NCBI GenBank assembly: GCA_030613225.1
Contig: JAUWMJ010000274.1
Location: 1-5,084, forward strand
DNA: 5,084 nucleotides
Origin: Desulfobacterales bacterium
GTDB lineage: Bacteria > Desulfobacterota > Desulfobacteria > Desulfobacterales > JAUWMJ01
Direction of reading: 5' to 3'
Shown: in pieces, positions 1 to 5,063 of the stretch
Numbering within the stretch: position 1 is the first letter of the stretch
Layout of the letters: each line of letters begins with the position of its first letter
Notes under the pieces: generated by a model
Seen by the model: the letters and a program-made list of their open reading frames with translations, nothing else
Databases searched by the model: none
Told to the model about the DNA's origin: nothing
Program-made: the position numbers and the translations under genes

Positions 1-1
1 T

Positions 2-1324
2 GATTTCTACGACGATTTCAAGGTTTATTTTAGCGCCGACGGAAGATTTTTATCGGTGGAAAAGAAAAATCGTTCATATACTGAATGTTGGCAAATAAAG
101 GGTTGGAAAAAAATTTCCGAAAACTTCATTGACAGATTACATGAATGGCCGCGTGTTTTTATAAGCCCAAACTCAAGATATTTTATTTATTCAAATTCAG
201 TTAGTGGGGGATGGTTTCAGCTTTATGAAGGGTACGATCTGATTTTACAAGACAATCACAAAGATTCAGTTTTAACGATAGGCGATTCAAGTTGGATACA
301 TTTATTGGCTTTGTCAGCGGATGGAAAATATATGGCTTTAGTAGAAGAGCCGGAAAGATCAATAAAATATTATAGTTTAATCAATGGTAAGCTTTTGTGG
401 GAAATTACCGATTGGGAGAGAAAAGACGGCTTAGATCTTATTGGCAGTATGTCGATAAATGGCAATGGCAGATACCTGTCCGTTAGAACAAATGATGGAA
501 AAGTCTTTATCTGGGATGTTTTCCAAAAATCGCTTGTTTTAAAACAATCCGTAGATAGAAGCTCGGTGTCGCGAGGAATAGCGCTAAGTAACAGTGGTGA
601 TTACCTGGCAATTGGATCAAGCAAAGAAACCATAATTGTAAACAGGCGCGATGGGAGTATTTATAAAAAAATACCAATATCAAAAGATAAGCCTTATTTT
701 AATGTCGTATCATTACAATTCAGCGCTGACGACCGGTTTATTGCAATCGGGATATCAACTTATTATCAATGGTATTGGAGCAATTTGAGCCATCTCAATA
801 TTGAAAGAGAAAGCCAGGTAGAGATTTGGGATTTAAAAAAACAAAAGATCGTTACGACTTTGAAAGGATTTGCCGATGATCATTATCCCTTTGGTTTTAA
901 CTCTGCTTGTGATGCCTTTCTGGCAGGTGATAAAATATTCTCGCTACCTGATGGAAAATTTTTATACACATTTGACAGTATACAGGATTTGATAAAAAGA
1001 GGCCAAAGCGATTTCTGGACAGGTTCCCACATTGCATTGGCATTTAGTATTGGAATGAATAATATCGCAAAAGCATGGCATAAAAAAGACGGCATAGAAA
1101 TCATTGATTCAAAAAGCGGAGACATAAAAGCGACCATATTCAGTTTTTCAGATTCTAACATTACAATTAGTCAGGAAGGCTTTTTTTTAGGAGATGGTGA
1201 TTTTATTAAGCGTGTAAATTTTCTTAAAAATAATCGTCTTTATGAGAAGAAACCTGTTTTTAATAAATTTTACCGTCCCGATTTGGTGGAAAGAAAATTA
1301 AAGGGTGCCGATATATCGCATTAA
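2..1324 (+). CDS. Beta-propeller (WD40-like repeat) protein, 5' end missing
   Basis: The reading frame is open from base 2, so the gene starts upstream of the window; the GTG at 56 is only an internal valine codon. The visible 440 residues hold at least six blade-like repeats with the signature F-S-x-[DN]-[GS]-[RK]-[YF]-hydrophobic: VYFSADGRFLSV (about nt 26-58), VFISPNSRYFIYS, LALSADGKYMALV, MSINGNGRYLSV followed by VFIWDV, IALSNSGDYLAIG, and LQFSADDRFIAIG followed later by VEIWDLKKQK. This is the pattern of WD40/quinoprotein-type propellers, which usually act as protein-binding scaffolds. The C-terminus has an EGFF-GDGDFI segment and then FYRPDLV (nt 1268-1288) and a Leu-Lys-Gly. From family knowledge, this resembles the linker after the propeller in bacterial WD40/caspase-type multidomain proteins, but here the protein stops about ten residues later. 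The partner and the cell location cannot be read because the N-terminus is absent. The barrel gene begins 30 bases downstream, which suggests co-transcription. Confidence 0.85.
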   Translation, partial: DFYDDFKVYFSADGRFLSVEKKNRSYTECWQIKGWKKISENFIDRLHEWPRVFISPNSRYFIYSNSVSGGWFQLYEGYDLILQDNHKDSVLTIGDSSWIHLLALSADGKYMALVEEPERSIKYYSLINGKLLWEITDWERKDGLDLIGSMSINGNGRYLSVRTNDGKVFIWDVFQKSLVLKQSVDRSSVSRGIALSNSGDYLAIGSSKETIIVNRRDGSIYKKIPISKDKPYFNVVSLQFSADDRFIAIGISTYYQWYWSNLSHLNIERESQVEIWDLKKQKIVTTLKGFADDHYPFGFNSACDAFLAGDKIFSLPDGKFLYTFDSIQDLIKRGQSDFWTGSHIALAFSIGMNNIAKAWHKKDGIEIIDSKSGDIKATIFSFSDSNITISQEGFFLGDGDFIKRVNFLKNNRLYEKKPVFNKFYRPDLVERKLKGADISH

Positions 1325-1354
1325 AGAAATCATTTTGCATAGAAAGGAGAAATA

Positions 1355-2395
1355 ATGAAAAAGATCTGTATTATTGCTTTTTCTATTATCTTTCTGGTTT
1401 GTATTGAAAAAAATATTTTCGCATCAGAAGAGAATGATTCCTTTTCATTTTCTATCGGCTCAGAAGCCTGGTATGCCCACTGGAAGTCTGAAAGTGGATT
1501 GGATGAACTGGGTGCGGTTTTGGATTATGATATAGAACCTTCCATCATTTACGGATACTCGGTATCGCTGAACTATAACAAAGCCGGAGACGATGTTACG
1601 AGTTTTATTTTGGATTATTTTACATCAAAATTAGAGCAGGAAGACTCTTCGTTTGCATCTGAAAGTTTAGATTCTAATGTTTATGAAATGCTTAGATCGA
1701 AGATAAATCAACGTATTGGTGATTCCTGGTATTTGAACTTTAATTTGCAACGTGCGACTTTTAAAGGAACGCTTACCATCAAGCATGGCAGCGGGTACTT
1801 TGATGTGCCTGACGGCTCTGCATGGGACATGAATTCAAAATGGTTCAAAGCAGATGCACTGTTTTTACTTCGTGCCGGCAAAGGAAAGAATGCGATTTTG
1901 CCCGGAATAGGTTACAGGTATATTGTATATGAAAAGCCTATTGCCATCATCGATTTTTATGGTACTAAAAAAGACGATTCGGGATTTGCTACCGTTGAGG
2001 CTGATGAGATTATTTCCGGAACAATCCAGGATGCACAAATAAAAGGGCATCACCTGGTAATCGGTGTATGGGATGGAAGCTATATTGGATTGGTTTCTGA
2101 TTCATACTATTTTTTCGATTTCCTGTTTTATATCGGCAGTGTGGATATTGAAGGTGATTCATTTAAAGCAACCGGCCGTATGTCAGCGGGATGGGAGTTT
2201 AGCCTTGGGCTTAAATATTCTCATAATTTTTCAGAACGTGTTGGTTTGAGTGCAAGATTGGGCTTTAGATATTTGCACCACAAACTCCCTTTTGCTGAAG
2301 AGATTGGCCAGGATGCGAGAGGGACTATATGGCGGGGTGCGTATATAGAAGAAAAATGGTTTGGGCCTTTCTTGGGGTTTACGTTAACTTTTTAG
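1355..2395 (+). CDS. Probable outer-membrane beta-barrel protein, uncharacterised
   Basis: This 346-aa protein is probably exported and inserted in the outer membrane; the substrate or role is unknown. Residues 1-23 form a signal peptide: Lys2-Lys3, then a hydrophobic core, with likely cleavage after Ala23 (IFA before SEEND). The mature chain is rich in Tyr, Trp, Phe and Gly. It contains many short alternating stretches, such as WYLNFNLQRATF, HHLVIGVW, AGWEFSLGLKYS and VGLSARLGFRYLHH, that look like amphipathic transmembrane strands. It ends FLGFTLTF, with the C-terminal aromatic residue typical of substrates of the Bam assembly machinery. The start is supported by AAAGGAG at 1343-1349, five bases before the ATG. 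The gene follows the propeller gene by 30 bases. Its stop codon (TAG, 2393-2395) overlaps the left edge of a palindromic element, so the last codon or two may have been changed by that insertion. I recognise no named family; a plain periplasmic beta-rich protein is the alternative. Confidence 0.82.
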   Translation: MKKICIIAFSIIFLVCIEKNIFASEENDSFSFSIGSEAWYAHWKSESGLDELGAVLDYDIEPSIIYGYSVSLNYNKAGDDVTSFILDYFTSKLEQEDSSFASESLDSNVYEMLRSKINQRIGDSWYLNFNLQRATFKGTLTIKHGSGYFDVPDGSAWDMNSKWFKADALFLLRAGKGKNAILPGIGYRYIVYEKPIAIIDFYGTKKDDSGFATVEADEIISGTIQDAQIKGHHLVIGVWDGSYIGLVSDSYYFFDFLFYIGSVDIEGDSFKATGRMSAGWEFSLGLKYSHNFSERVGLSARLGFRYLHHKLPFAEEIGQDARGTIWRGAYIEEKWFGPFLGFTLTF

Positions 2396-2540
2396 AACCA
2401 GTTTCATAACCCCTTCTAATGCTTGATAGCTGTGTTGCAAGCCAATGAAAAATACTCACATACTACCGTGTATGCTCCGTTTTTTAATCGACTTGCGCCT
2501 TGCTCTCAAGCATTATCTGAGATTATGCATTCAGGTTCTA
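2393..2540. mobile_element. MITE-like palindromic element with TA on both sides
   Basis: A 146-base imperfect palindrome (2394-2539) begins AGAACC and ends GGTTCT. Its fold centre lies at 2466/2467, between CATAC (2459-2463) and GTATG (2470-2474). Other paired segments are TAATGCTTGA (2417-2426) with TCAAGCATTA (2506-2515), and GAAAAATAC-type with GTTTTTTAATC-type sequence nearer the centre. Complementarity stops exactly outside TA (2393-2394) and TA (2539-2540). Small size, no coding capacity, inverted ends and flanking TA fit a non-autonomous element moved by an IS630/Tc1-mariner type transposase; that attribution is inference. Removing the element with one TA would leave the barrel gene ending in an extra Tyr codon followed by TAA. 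It would also bring the next gene within about 50 bases. Transcribed, it could fold into a long hairpin that affects termination or mRNA stability between the two genes. Confidence 0.7.
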
Positions 2541-2590
2541 TTAATTTTTTTAAAGCCTAAAGAATCAGGTTAAAGTATAGGAGTAAAAAG

Positions 2591-3091
2591 ATGAGAAAAA
2601 TTATTTTGATGGTTATGGTGTTTTTTATTTCTACTACAACTTTTTCCGCTGCTTTTGCAGAAGACTTTCCGTTTATAACAACGGCTCTTTCTAAAAAGTA
2701 TATAGACAAAAACGTATACCCTAATAAAGAAACCGAAGTGGGGATCAAGATACTTACCAATACAAGTATTGTTGCGAATAAAAGAAAAGAGAGTATTTTA
2801 TATGCTCTGGACTTTCATGAAAAGCTTTGTAAGGCTTTTTTAAAGAAAGGCTGGCAAATCACCCATCCACTGGATGTACAAAATGATATGGGGGCATTGG
2901 AATTAACATTTGAACCGCGGATGAATTTAAAACTTAAAAAAACAATCGTTATGAAAACATTTCTTTATGTGTGTGAAGATGACAGGCTCTGGAATATGGT
3001 TAAATACCGTGGGGGAAGCGTTGTGAAATATTTTGATAAGATAGTCAATAAAACTGAGAATTGTATTGAAAATAAATACAATAGTAATTAA
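2591..3091 (+). CDS. Exported protein of unknown function
   Basis: This is a 166-aa protein with a clear Sec signal peptide: Arg2-Lys3, a hydrophobic core IILMVMVFFI, and an AFA cleavage motif at 21-23 giving a mature start EDFPF. The mature part of about 143 residues is basic and probably soluble in the periplasm. It contains a helical-looking segment ESILYALDFHEKLCKAFLKK, then GWQITHPLD, then a strand-like ALELTF and TIVMKTFLYVCEDD. There are three cysteines in the mature region and no lipobox. No family is recognised. TAGGAG (2578-2583), seven bases before the ATG, supports the start. It lies downstream of the barrel gene in the same direction and shares its AT-rich composition. It was probably part of the same operon before the palindromic element inserted. 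A role together with the barrel protein is guesswork from position only. Confidence 0.8.
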   Translation: MRKIILMVMVFFISTTTFSAAFAEDFPFITTALSKKYIDKNVYPNKETEVGIKILTNTSIVANKRKESILYALDFHEKLCKAFLKKGWQITHPLDVQNDMGALELTFEPRMNLKLKKTIVMKTFLYVCEDDRLWNMVKYRGGSVVKYFDKIVNKTENCIENKYNSN

Positions 3092-3092
3092 T

Positions 3093-3150
3093 GACGGCTT
3101 CGCAAATCCAGCCTTGCGGGAGTTGTGAAGCCGTCTAAATCGGACTTTTT
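3093..3150 (+). terminator. Hairpin, probable terminator after the exported-protein gene
   Basis: GACGGCTTCGCAA (3093-3105) pairs with TTGTGAAGCCGTC (3123-3135). In RNA this gives a 13-base-pair stem with one G-U pair and a 17-base loop. It starts two bases after the TAA of the exported-protein gene. A run of five T's (3146-3150) follows, but ten bases after the stem, so this is not a textbook intrinsic terminator. It may instead be an end-of-gene repeat that stops or protects the transcript. The convergent gene on the other strand begins about 190 bases further on. Confidence 0.55.
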
Positions 3151-3161
3151 GCAAAGGACTC
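3143..3161 (+). repeat. Left copy of a 19-base inverted repeat
   Basis: GACTTTTTGCAAAGGACTC matches the minus strand of 4935-4953 at 17 of 19 positions. The two copies are in inverted orientation and bracket about 1.8 kb that contains the zinc-ribbon gene, the dehydrogenase gene and the short broken ORF. This copy overlaps the T-run after the terminator-like hairpin, so it could belong to a dispersed hairpin repeat family. Confidence 0.45.
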
Positions 3162-3184
3162 TAAGCTTCGGCTCGCCAATTGGT

Positions 3185-3223
3185 ATATTCACGAATATGT
3201 ACATTTTCAACAATGGTTGAAAA
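3185..3223. promoter_or_regulatory. Two adjacent short palindromes ahead of a small ORF
   Basis: ATATTC (3185-3190) and GAATAT (3193-3198) form a 6-base dyad with a 2-base centre. Six bases later TTTTCAAC (3204-3211) and GTTGAAAA (3216-3223) form a perfect 8-base inverted repeat around AATG. Both lie just upstream of a Shine-Dalgarno and start codon at 3241. They could be protein-binding sites or leader hairpins of the gene that once began there. I see no convincing -35/-10 pair with them. Confidence 0.35.
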
Positions 3224-3240
3224 GGATAATAAGGATAATA

Positions 3241-3351
3241 ATGATGAAAGATCGAGACTTAATTCTGTCTGCCGAAAAGACCATCGAGGAATCCCTTAAT
3301 GATGTACCATTTATTAAGATTATCGCTTATTCACCCGCCACTTCTCTTTGA
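3241..3351 (+). pseudogene. 36-codon ORF, probably the 5' stump of a broken gene
   Basis: ATG ATG at 3241/3244 is preceded by AAGG (3231-3234) at good spacing, inside a tandem 9-base duplication AAGGATAAT (3222-3230, 3231-3239). The ORF reads MMKDRDLILSAEK, then TIEESLNDVPFIKII, then AYSPATSL and stop. The first 28 or so residues look like an ordinary protein start, with a charged amphipathic helix and then a strand. The last residues are simply the antisense of the C-terminus of the convergent zinc-ribbon gene, which it overlaps by 25 bases. The natural reading is that a longer gene lost everything after about base 3325 through a rearrangement. A genuine 35- or 36-residue peptide is possible but less likely. 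I do not recognise the parent family. Confidence 0.45.
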
Positions 3352-4004
3352 CAGTGCTTACAGATCTTAGCTTTCTTTTTTATTATTTCCGCACAAAAAG
3401 GGCAGTCCCGGGTAAAATATCTTTCATGAATTTTTTTGACTGATTTGTCTATCTCTTTTTCAATAAGCTCGTTACCGACTTTGAGGTTTCTAAGGGCATC
3501 GACGGCCTCCAATTCTCCGATATCCCCCAACATTTCCGCCGCTTTTAACCTGACCTTTGCAGGTTCAGTCGGGTCCATAAGCAATAGTAGAACCGCAGGG
3601 GAGTCTTTTGAAACATAGCAGTCCGCAAGAATTGAAAACCCTTTTTTAATTGCTTCTTTTAAAGCTTCTTCGGCAGCTACAACCTGGTCGTCGATAATCT
3701 GTCCTGTGGCACCCATAGAACTGAAAACAGGCATCAGCTCAAAAGTATCTGTGCCGGGATAATTCATGCAGCGATATGAGGCGGTTTGAGCAAAATTTTC
3801 CATCAGGTCATCCCATCCCTGTTTATACAGAGGACATTCGTCATTAAAACATAGAAAAAGATAGGGTACGCCCCATCCCAACCCATCACTAAAAGTCATG
3901 AGAGGAACCTCCCATATACTCATCTCTTTTTTACAGTGCGGGCATAAAGGCTTTTTCATAGATATTACTTTTTCAAAAACCTGCTCTTTTGTCTCAATTG
4001 CCAT
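3327..4004 (-). CDS. Protein with N- and C-terminal zinc ribbons and a HEAT-like middle
   Basis: This is a 225-aa soluble protein, numbered from the ATG at 4004. The N-terminal part has CPHC (Cys21, Cys24) and C-F-N-D-E-C (Cys52, Cys57), a split four-cysteine zinc site around a Gly/aromatic-rich segment. Residues about 149-174 (AKVRLKAAEMLGDIGELEAV, then DALRNL) have the look of one HEAT/PBS-lyase-type helical repeat, with another helix to about 194. The C-terminus is a compact zinc ribbon, CPFC (201-204) and CKHC (215-218) separated by a Lys-rich loop, as in many small bacterial zinc-ribbon proteins. No catalytic motif is visible, so a binding or adaptor role is the safest inference. A TTG start 12 bases upstream is possible but would overlap the Shine-Dalgarno. 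Its neighbour on the same strand upstream is the dehydrogenase, 149 bases away. A separate promoter candidate lies between them. Confidence 0.85.
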   Translation of the reverse strand: MAIETKEQVFEKVISMKKPLCPHCKKEMSIWEVPLMTFSDGLGWGVPYLFLCFNDECPLYKQGWDDLMENFAQTASYRCMNYPGTDTFELMPVFSSMGATGQIIDDQVVAAEEALKEAIKKGFSILADCYVSKDSPAVLLLLMDPTEPAKVRLKAAEMLGDIGELEAVDALRNLKVGNELIEKEIDKSVKKIHERYFTRDCPFCAEIIKKKAKICKHCQREVAGE

Positions 4005-4010
4005 TTTTAT

Positions 4011-4017
4011 CTCCAAA
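4011..4017 (-). promoter_or_regulatory. Shine-Dalgarno that fixes the zinc-ribbon gene start
   Basis: On the minus strand TTTGGAG lies six bases before the ATG at 4004-4002. This spacing favours that ATG (protein start MAIETKEQ) over the in-frame TTG at 4016-4014, which lies within the ribosome-binding site itself. Confidence 0.75.
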
Positions 4018-4032
4018 GTTTTGATAAATGAT

Positions 4033-4045
4033 CAGTTTATAACTG
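4033..4045. promoter_or_regulatory. 13-base palindrome near the expected transcript start
   Basis: CAGTT-TAT-AACTG is a perfect 5-base dyad with a 3-base centre. If the promoter candidate at 4052-4079 is real, transcription of the zinc-ribbon gene would start at about this point, so the palindrome is placed where a repressor could act. No regulator gene is visible in the window. Confidence 0.35.
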
Positions 4046-4051
4046 TCGATA

Positions 4052-4079
4052 AACTTAAGTTCCTTTTTTAACTTGTCAA
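4052..4079 (-). promoter_or_regulatory. Candidate sigma-70 promoter of the zinc-ribbon gene
   Basis: On the minus strand a perfect TTGACA (4079-4074) is followed after 16 bases, including six A's in a row, by TAAGTT (4057-4052). The latter keeps the first T, second A and last T of the -10 consensus. The predicted start would give a leader of roughly 40 bases before the ATG. The -35 is strong and the -10 weak, which could suit a regulated promoter. Confidence 0.4.
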
Positions 4080-4114
4080 CAATTCGGATAATTGTTCAAC
4101 CTCACTTTGAGTGA
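4078..4114. promoter_or_regulatory. Inverted repeats overlapping and upstream of the -35
   Basis: AACAATT (4078-4084) and AATTGTT (4090-4096) are a perfect 7-base inverted repeat with a 5-base centre, sharing two bases with the TTGACA. Next to it TCACT (4102-4106) and AGTGA (4110-4114) form a second perfect dyad with a 3-base centre. Such pairs around a -35 are typical of regulator binding sites; the regulator is unknown. No strong terminator for the dehydrogenase gene is seen in this gap, so readthrough is possible. Confidence 0.4.
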
Positions 4115-4153
4115 ACCCTAAGTGTCTATAAAAGGCCGGTATTTTTGCGACTT

Positions 4154-4918
4154 TCAGGAGCTCTTGTTTCTATGAACGGCAAGAGGACCCCAGGACTGGC
4201 TGGTCGGCATAACTTCAAGACTGTTAATATTAACATGGGATGGAAGACTCGCCACCCAATAAATAATTTCTGCAATGTCATCCGGGATTAATGGCTTCAT
4301 TCCTTCATAGACCTGTGCGGCTTTATCCGTATCACCCTCAAAACGGACTATGGAAAACTCGCTTTCCGCCATCCCCGGTTCAATGTTCGTCACTCTAATC
4401 CGGGTTCCAAGAAGATCGGCACGCAAGTTGTTGGAAAACTGTTTTACAAAGGCCTTTGTTGCACCATATACATTTCCCCCCGGATAGGGCCAATTACCGG
4501 CAACAGAACCAAGATTGATGATATGCCCCTGTTTCCGCGCCGCCATTGTCGGCAGCAGGCTGCGTGTGCAATACATAAGCCCATTGATATTGGCATCAAC
4601 CATGGTTTCCAAGTCATCAAGATCGGCCTTATTGGCAGGCTCCAGACCAAGGGCAAGACCTGCGTTGTTAATCAGAACATCAACCTTTTTAAATGAATCC
4701 GGCAGGTTTTCAACCGCACCCTGAACTGCCCTACGATCACGTACATCGAGCACAATTACGTGTACAGATTCCTTATTACCAAGCTCTTTTTGTAACTCTT
4801 GCAGCCTTTCATTTCGCCGTGCTGCAAGTATAAGGCGCCAGCCTTCATTTGCAAAACGCCTGGCGCAGGCCATACCAAAACCGGATGTAGCGCCGGTAAT
4901 AAACGCGGTTTTACTCAT
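4154..4918 (-). CDS. ydfG: NADP-dependent 3-hydroxy acid dehydrogenase, YdfG type (SDR family)
   Basis: This 254-aa cytosolic short-chain dehydrogenase is full length for the family (E. coli YdfG is about 248). The Rossmann dinucleotide loop TGATSGFG is at residues 8-15. Arg34-Arg35 after the second strand fit NADP(H) preference. NNAG is at 84-87. The catalytic tetrad is Asn110, Ser138, Tyr151 and Lys155 (YGATK). YdfG-specific signatures are present: LINNAGLALGLEPA, WPYPGGNVYGATKAF, IEPGMAESEFSIVRF, and the tail HVNINSLEVMP, then TQSWGPLAVHR. Characterised relatives oxidise L-allo-threonine, L-serine and other 3-hydroxy acids, and reduce malonic semialdehyde to 3-hydroxypropionate; the physiological substrate here is not shown. 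The start is supported by GGGAGG (4928-4923), four bases before the ATG. Neighbours give no pathway: a 25-aa ORF upstream and the zinc-ribbon gene downstream. Its GC content is visibly higher than that of the plus-strand genes at the left. Confidence 0.94.
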   Translation of the reverse strand: MSKTAFITGATSGFGMACARRFANEGWRLILAARRNERLQELQKELGNKESVHVIVLDVRDRRAVQGAVENLPDSFKKVDVLINNAGLALGLEPANKADLDDLETMVDANINGLMYCTRSLLPTMAARKQGHIINLGSVAGNWPYPGGNVYGATKAFVKQFSNNLRADLLGTRIRVTNIEPGMAESEFSIVRFEGDTDKAAQVYEGMKPLIPDDIAEIIYWVASLPSHVNINSLEVMPTSQSWGPLAVHRNKSS

Positions 4919-4934
4919 TATACCTCCCTTTATC

Positions 4935-4953
4935 GAGACCTTTGCAAAACGTC
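4935..4953 (-). repeat. Right copy of the 19-base inverted repeat
   Basis: Read on the minus strand this is GACGTTTTGCAAAGGTCTC, differing at two positions from the copy at 3143-3161. It lies just upstream of the dehydrogenase Shine-Dalgarno, so the pair encloses both minus-strand genes almost exactly. Confidence 0.45.
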
Positions 4954-4976
4954 ACTTTTTATAAATATGATGTTTT
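4946..4976. promoter_or_regulatory. Imperfect dyad in the leader of the dehydrogenase gene
   Basis: AAAACGTCA (4946-4954) and TGATGTTTT (4968-4976) are complementary at eight of nine positions around a 13-base AT-rich centre. On the minus strand this sits between the short ORF and the dehydrogenase start. It could be an operator or a weak hairpin; the AT-rich centre (TATTTATAAA on the minus strand) could also contribute a -10 element, but no matching -35 is clear. Confidence 0.3.
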
Positions 4977-4985
4977 CTTTCCGTC

Positions 4986-5063
4986 CTATATATGGCGCTC
5001 GCGTTCACCTAAATAATCTTCGCGGGCTCCTTCCTTTATTTTGTTAATATAATCATCAGTCAT
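4986..5063 (-). CDS. 25-residue ORF with a good Shine-Dalgarno, upstream of ydfG
   Basis: On the minus strand AAAAGGAG (5079-5072) lies eight bases before an ATG at 5063. The ORF reads MTDDYINKIKEG, then AREDYLGERERHI, and ends in TAG. The peptide is highly charged and helical in character, with no signal peptide, membrane segment or run of one amino acid that would suggest an attenuator. It ends 67 bases before the dehydrogenase ATG. Two readings fit: a short translated leader peptide in the ydfG transcript, or the 5' remnant of a longer gene whose remainder was lost. The typical-looking protein start followed by an early stop favours the second. Sequence beyond 5084, needed to see its promoter, is missing. 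Confidence 0.45.
   Translation of the reverse strand: MTDDYINKIKEGAREDYLGERERHI

Noticed and set aside
883..1161. Minus-strand open frame of about 90 codons
   Set aside because: It is antisense to the propeller repeats, has no good ribosome-binding site and no protein-like features.
56..1324. GTG at 56 as the start of the propeller gene
   Set aside because: The frame stays open to base 2 and the upstream residues (VYFSADGRFLSV) complete a blade-like repeat, so the gene begins outside the window.
1391..1408. Possible lipobox (FLVC) in the barrel protein signal peptide
   Set aside because: The residue before Cys is Val rather than Gly, Ala or Ser, and a normal cleavage site lies at Ala23.
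2557..2760. Minus-strand hydrophobic open frame
   Set aside because: Its hydrophobic run is the complement of the signal-peptide coding region of the 166-aa protein.
3222..3239. Two AAGGATAAT units as the start of a repeat array
   Set aside because: Only two copies with no spacers; a local tandem duplication, not a CRISPR.
4002..4016. TTG at 4016-4014 as the start of the zinc-ribbon gene
   Set aside because: It lies inside the Shine-Dalgarno; the ATG at 4004 has correct spacing.
4132..4140. GGCCGG-type short stem after the dehydrogenase stop as a terminator
   Set aside because: The stem is too short and no T-run follows it on the minus strand in a suitable position.
4515..4724. Plus-strand open frame inside the dehydrogenase gene
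   Set aside because: It is antisense to strongly conserved SDR sequence and lacks a ribosome-binding site.
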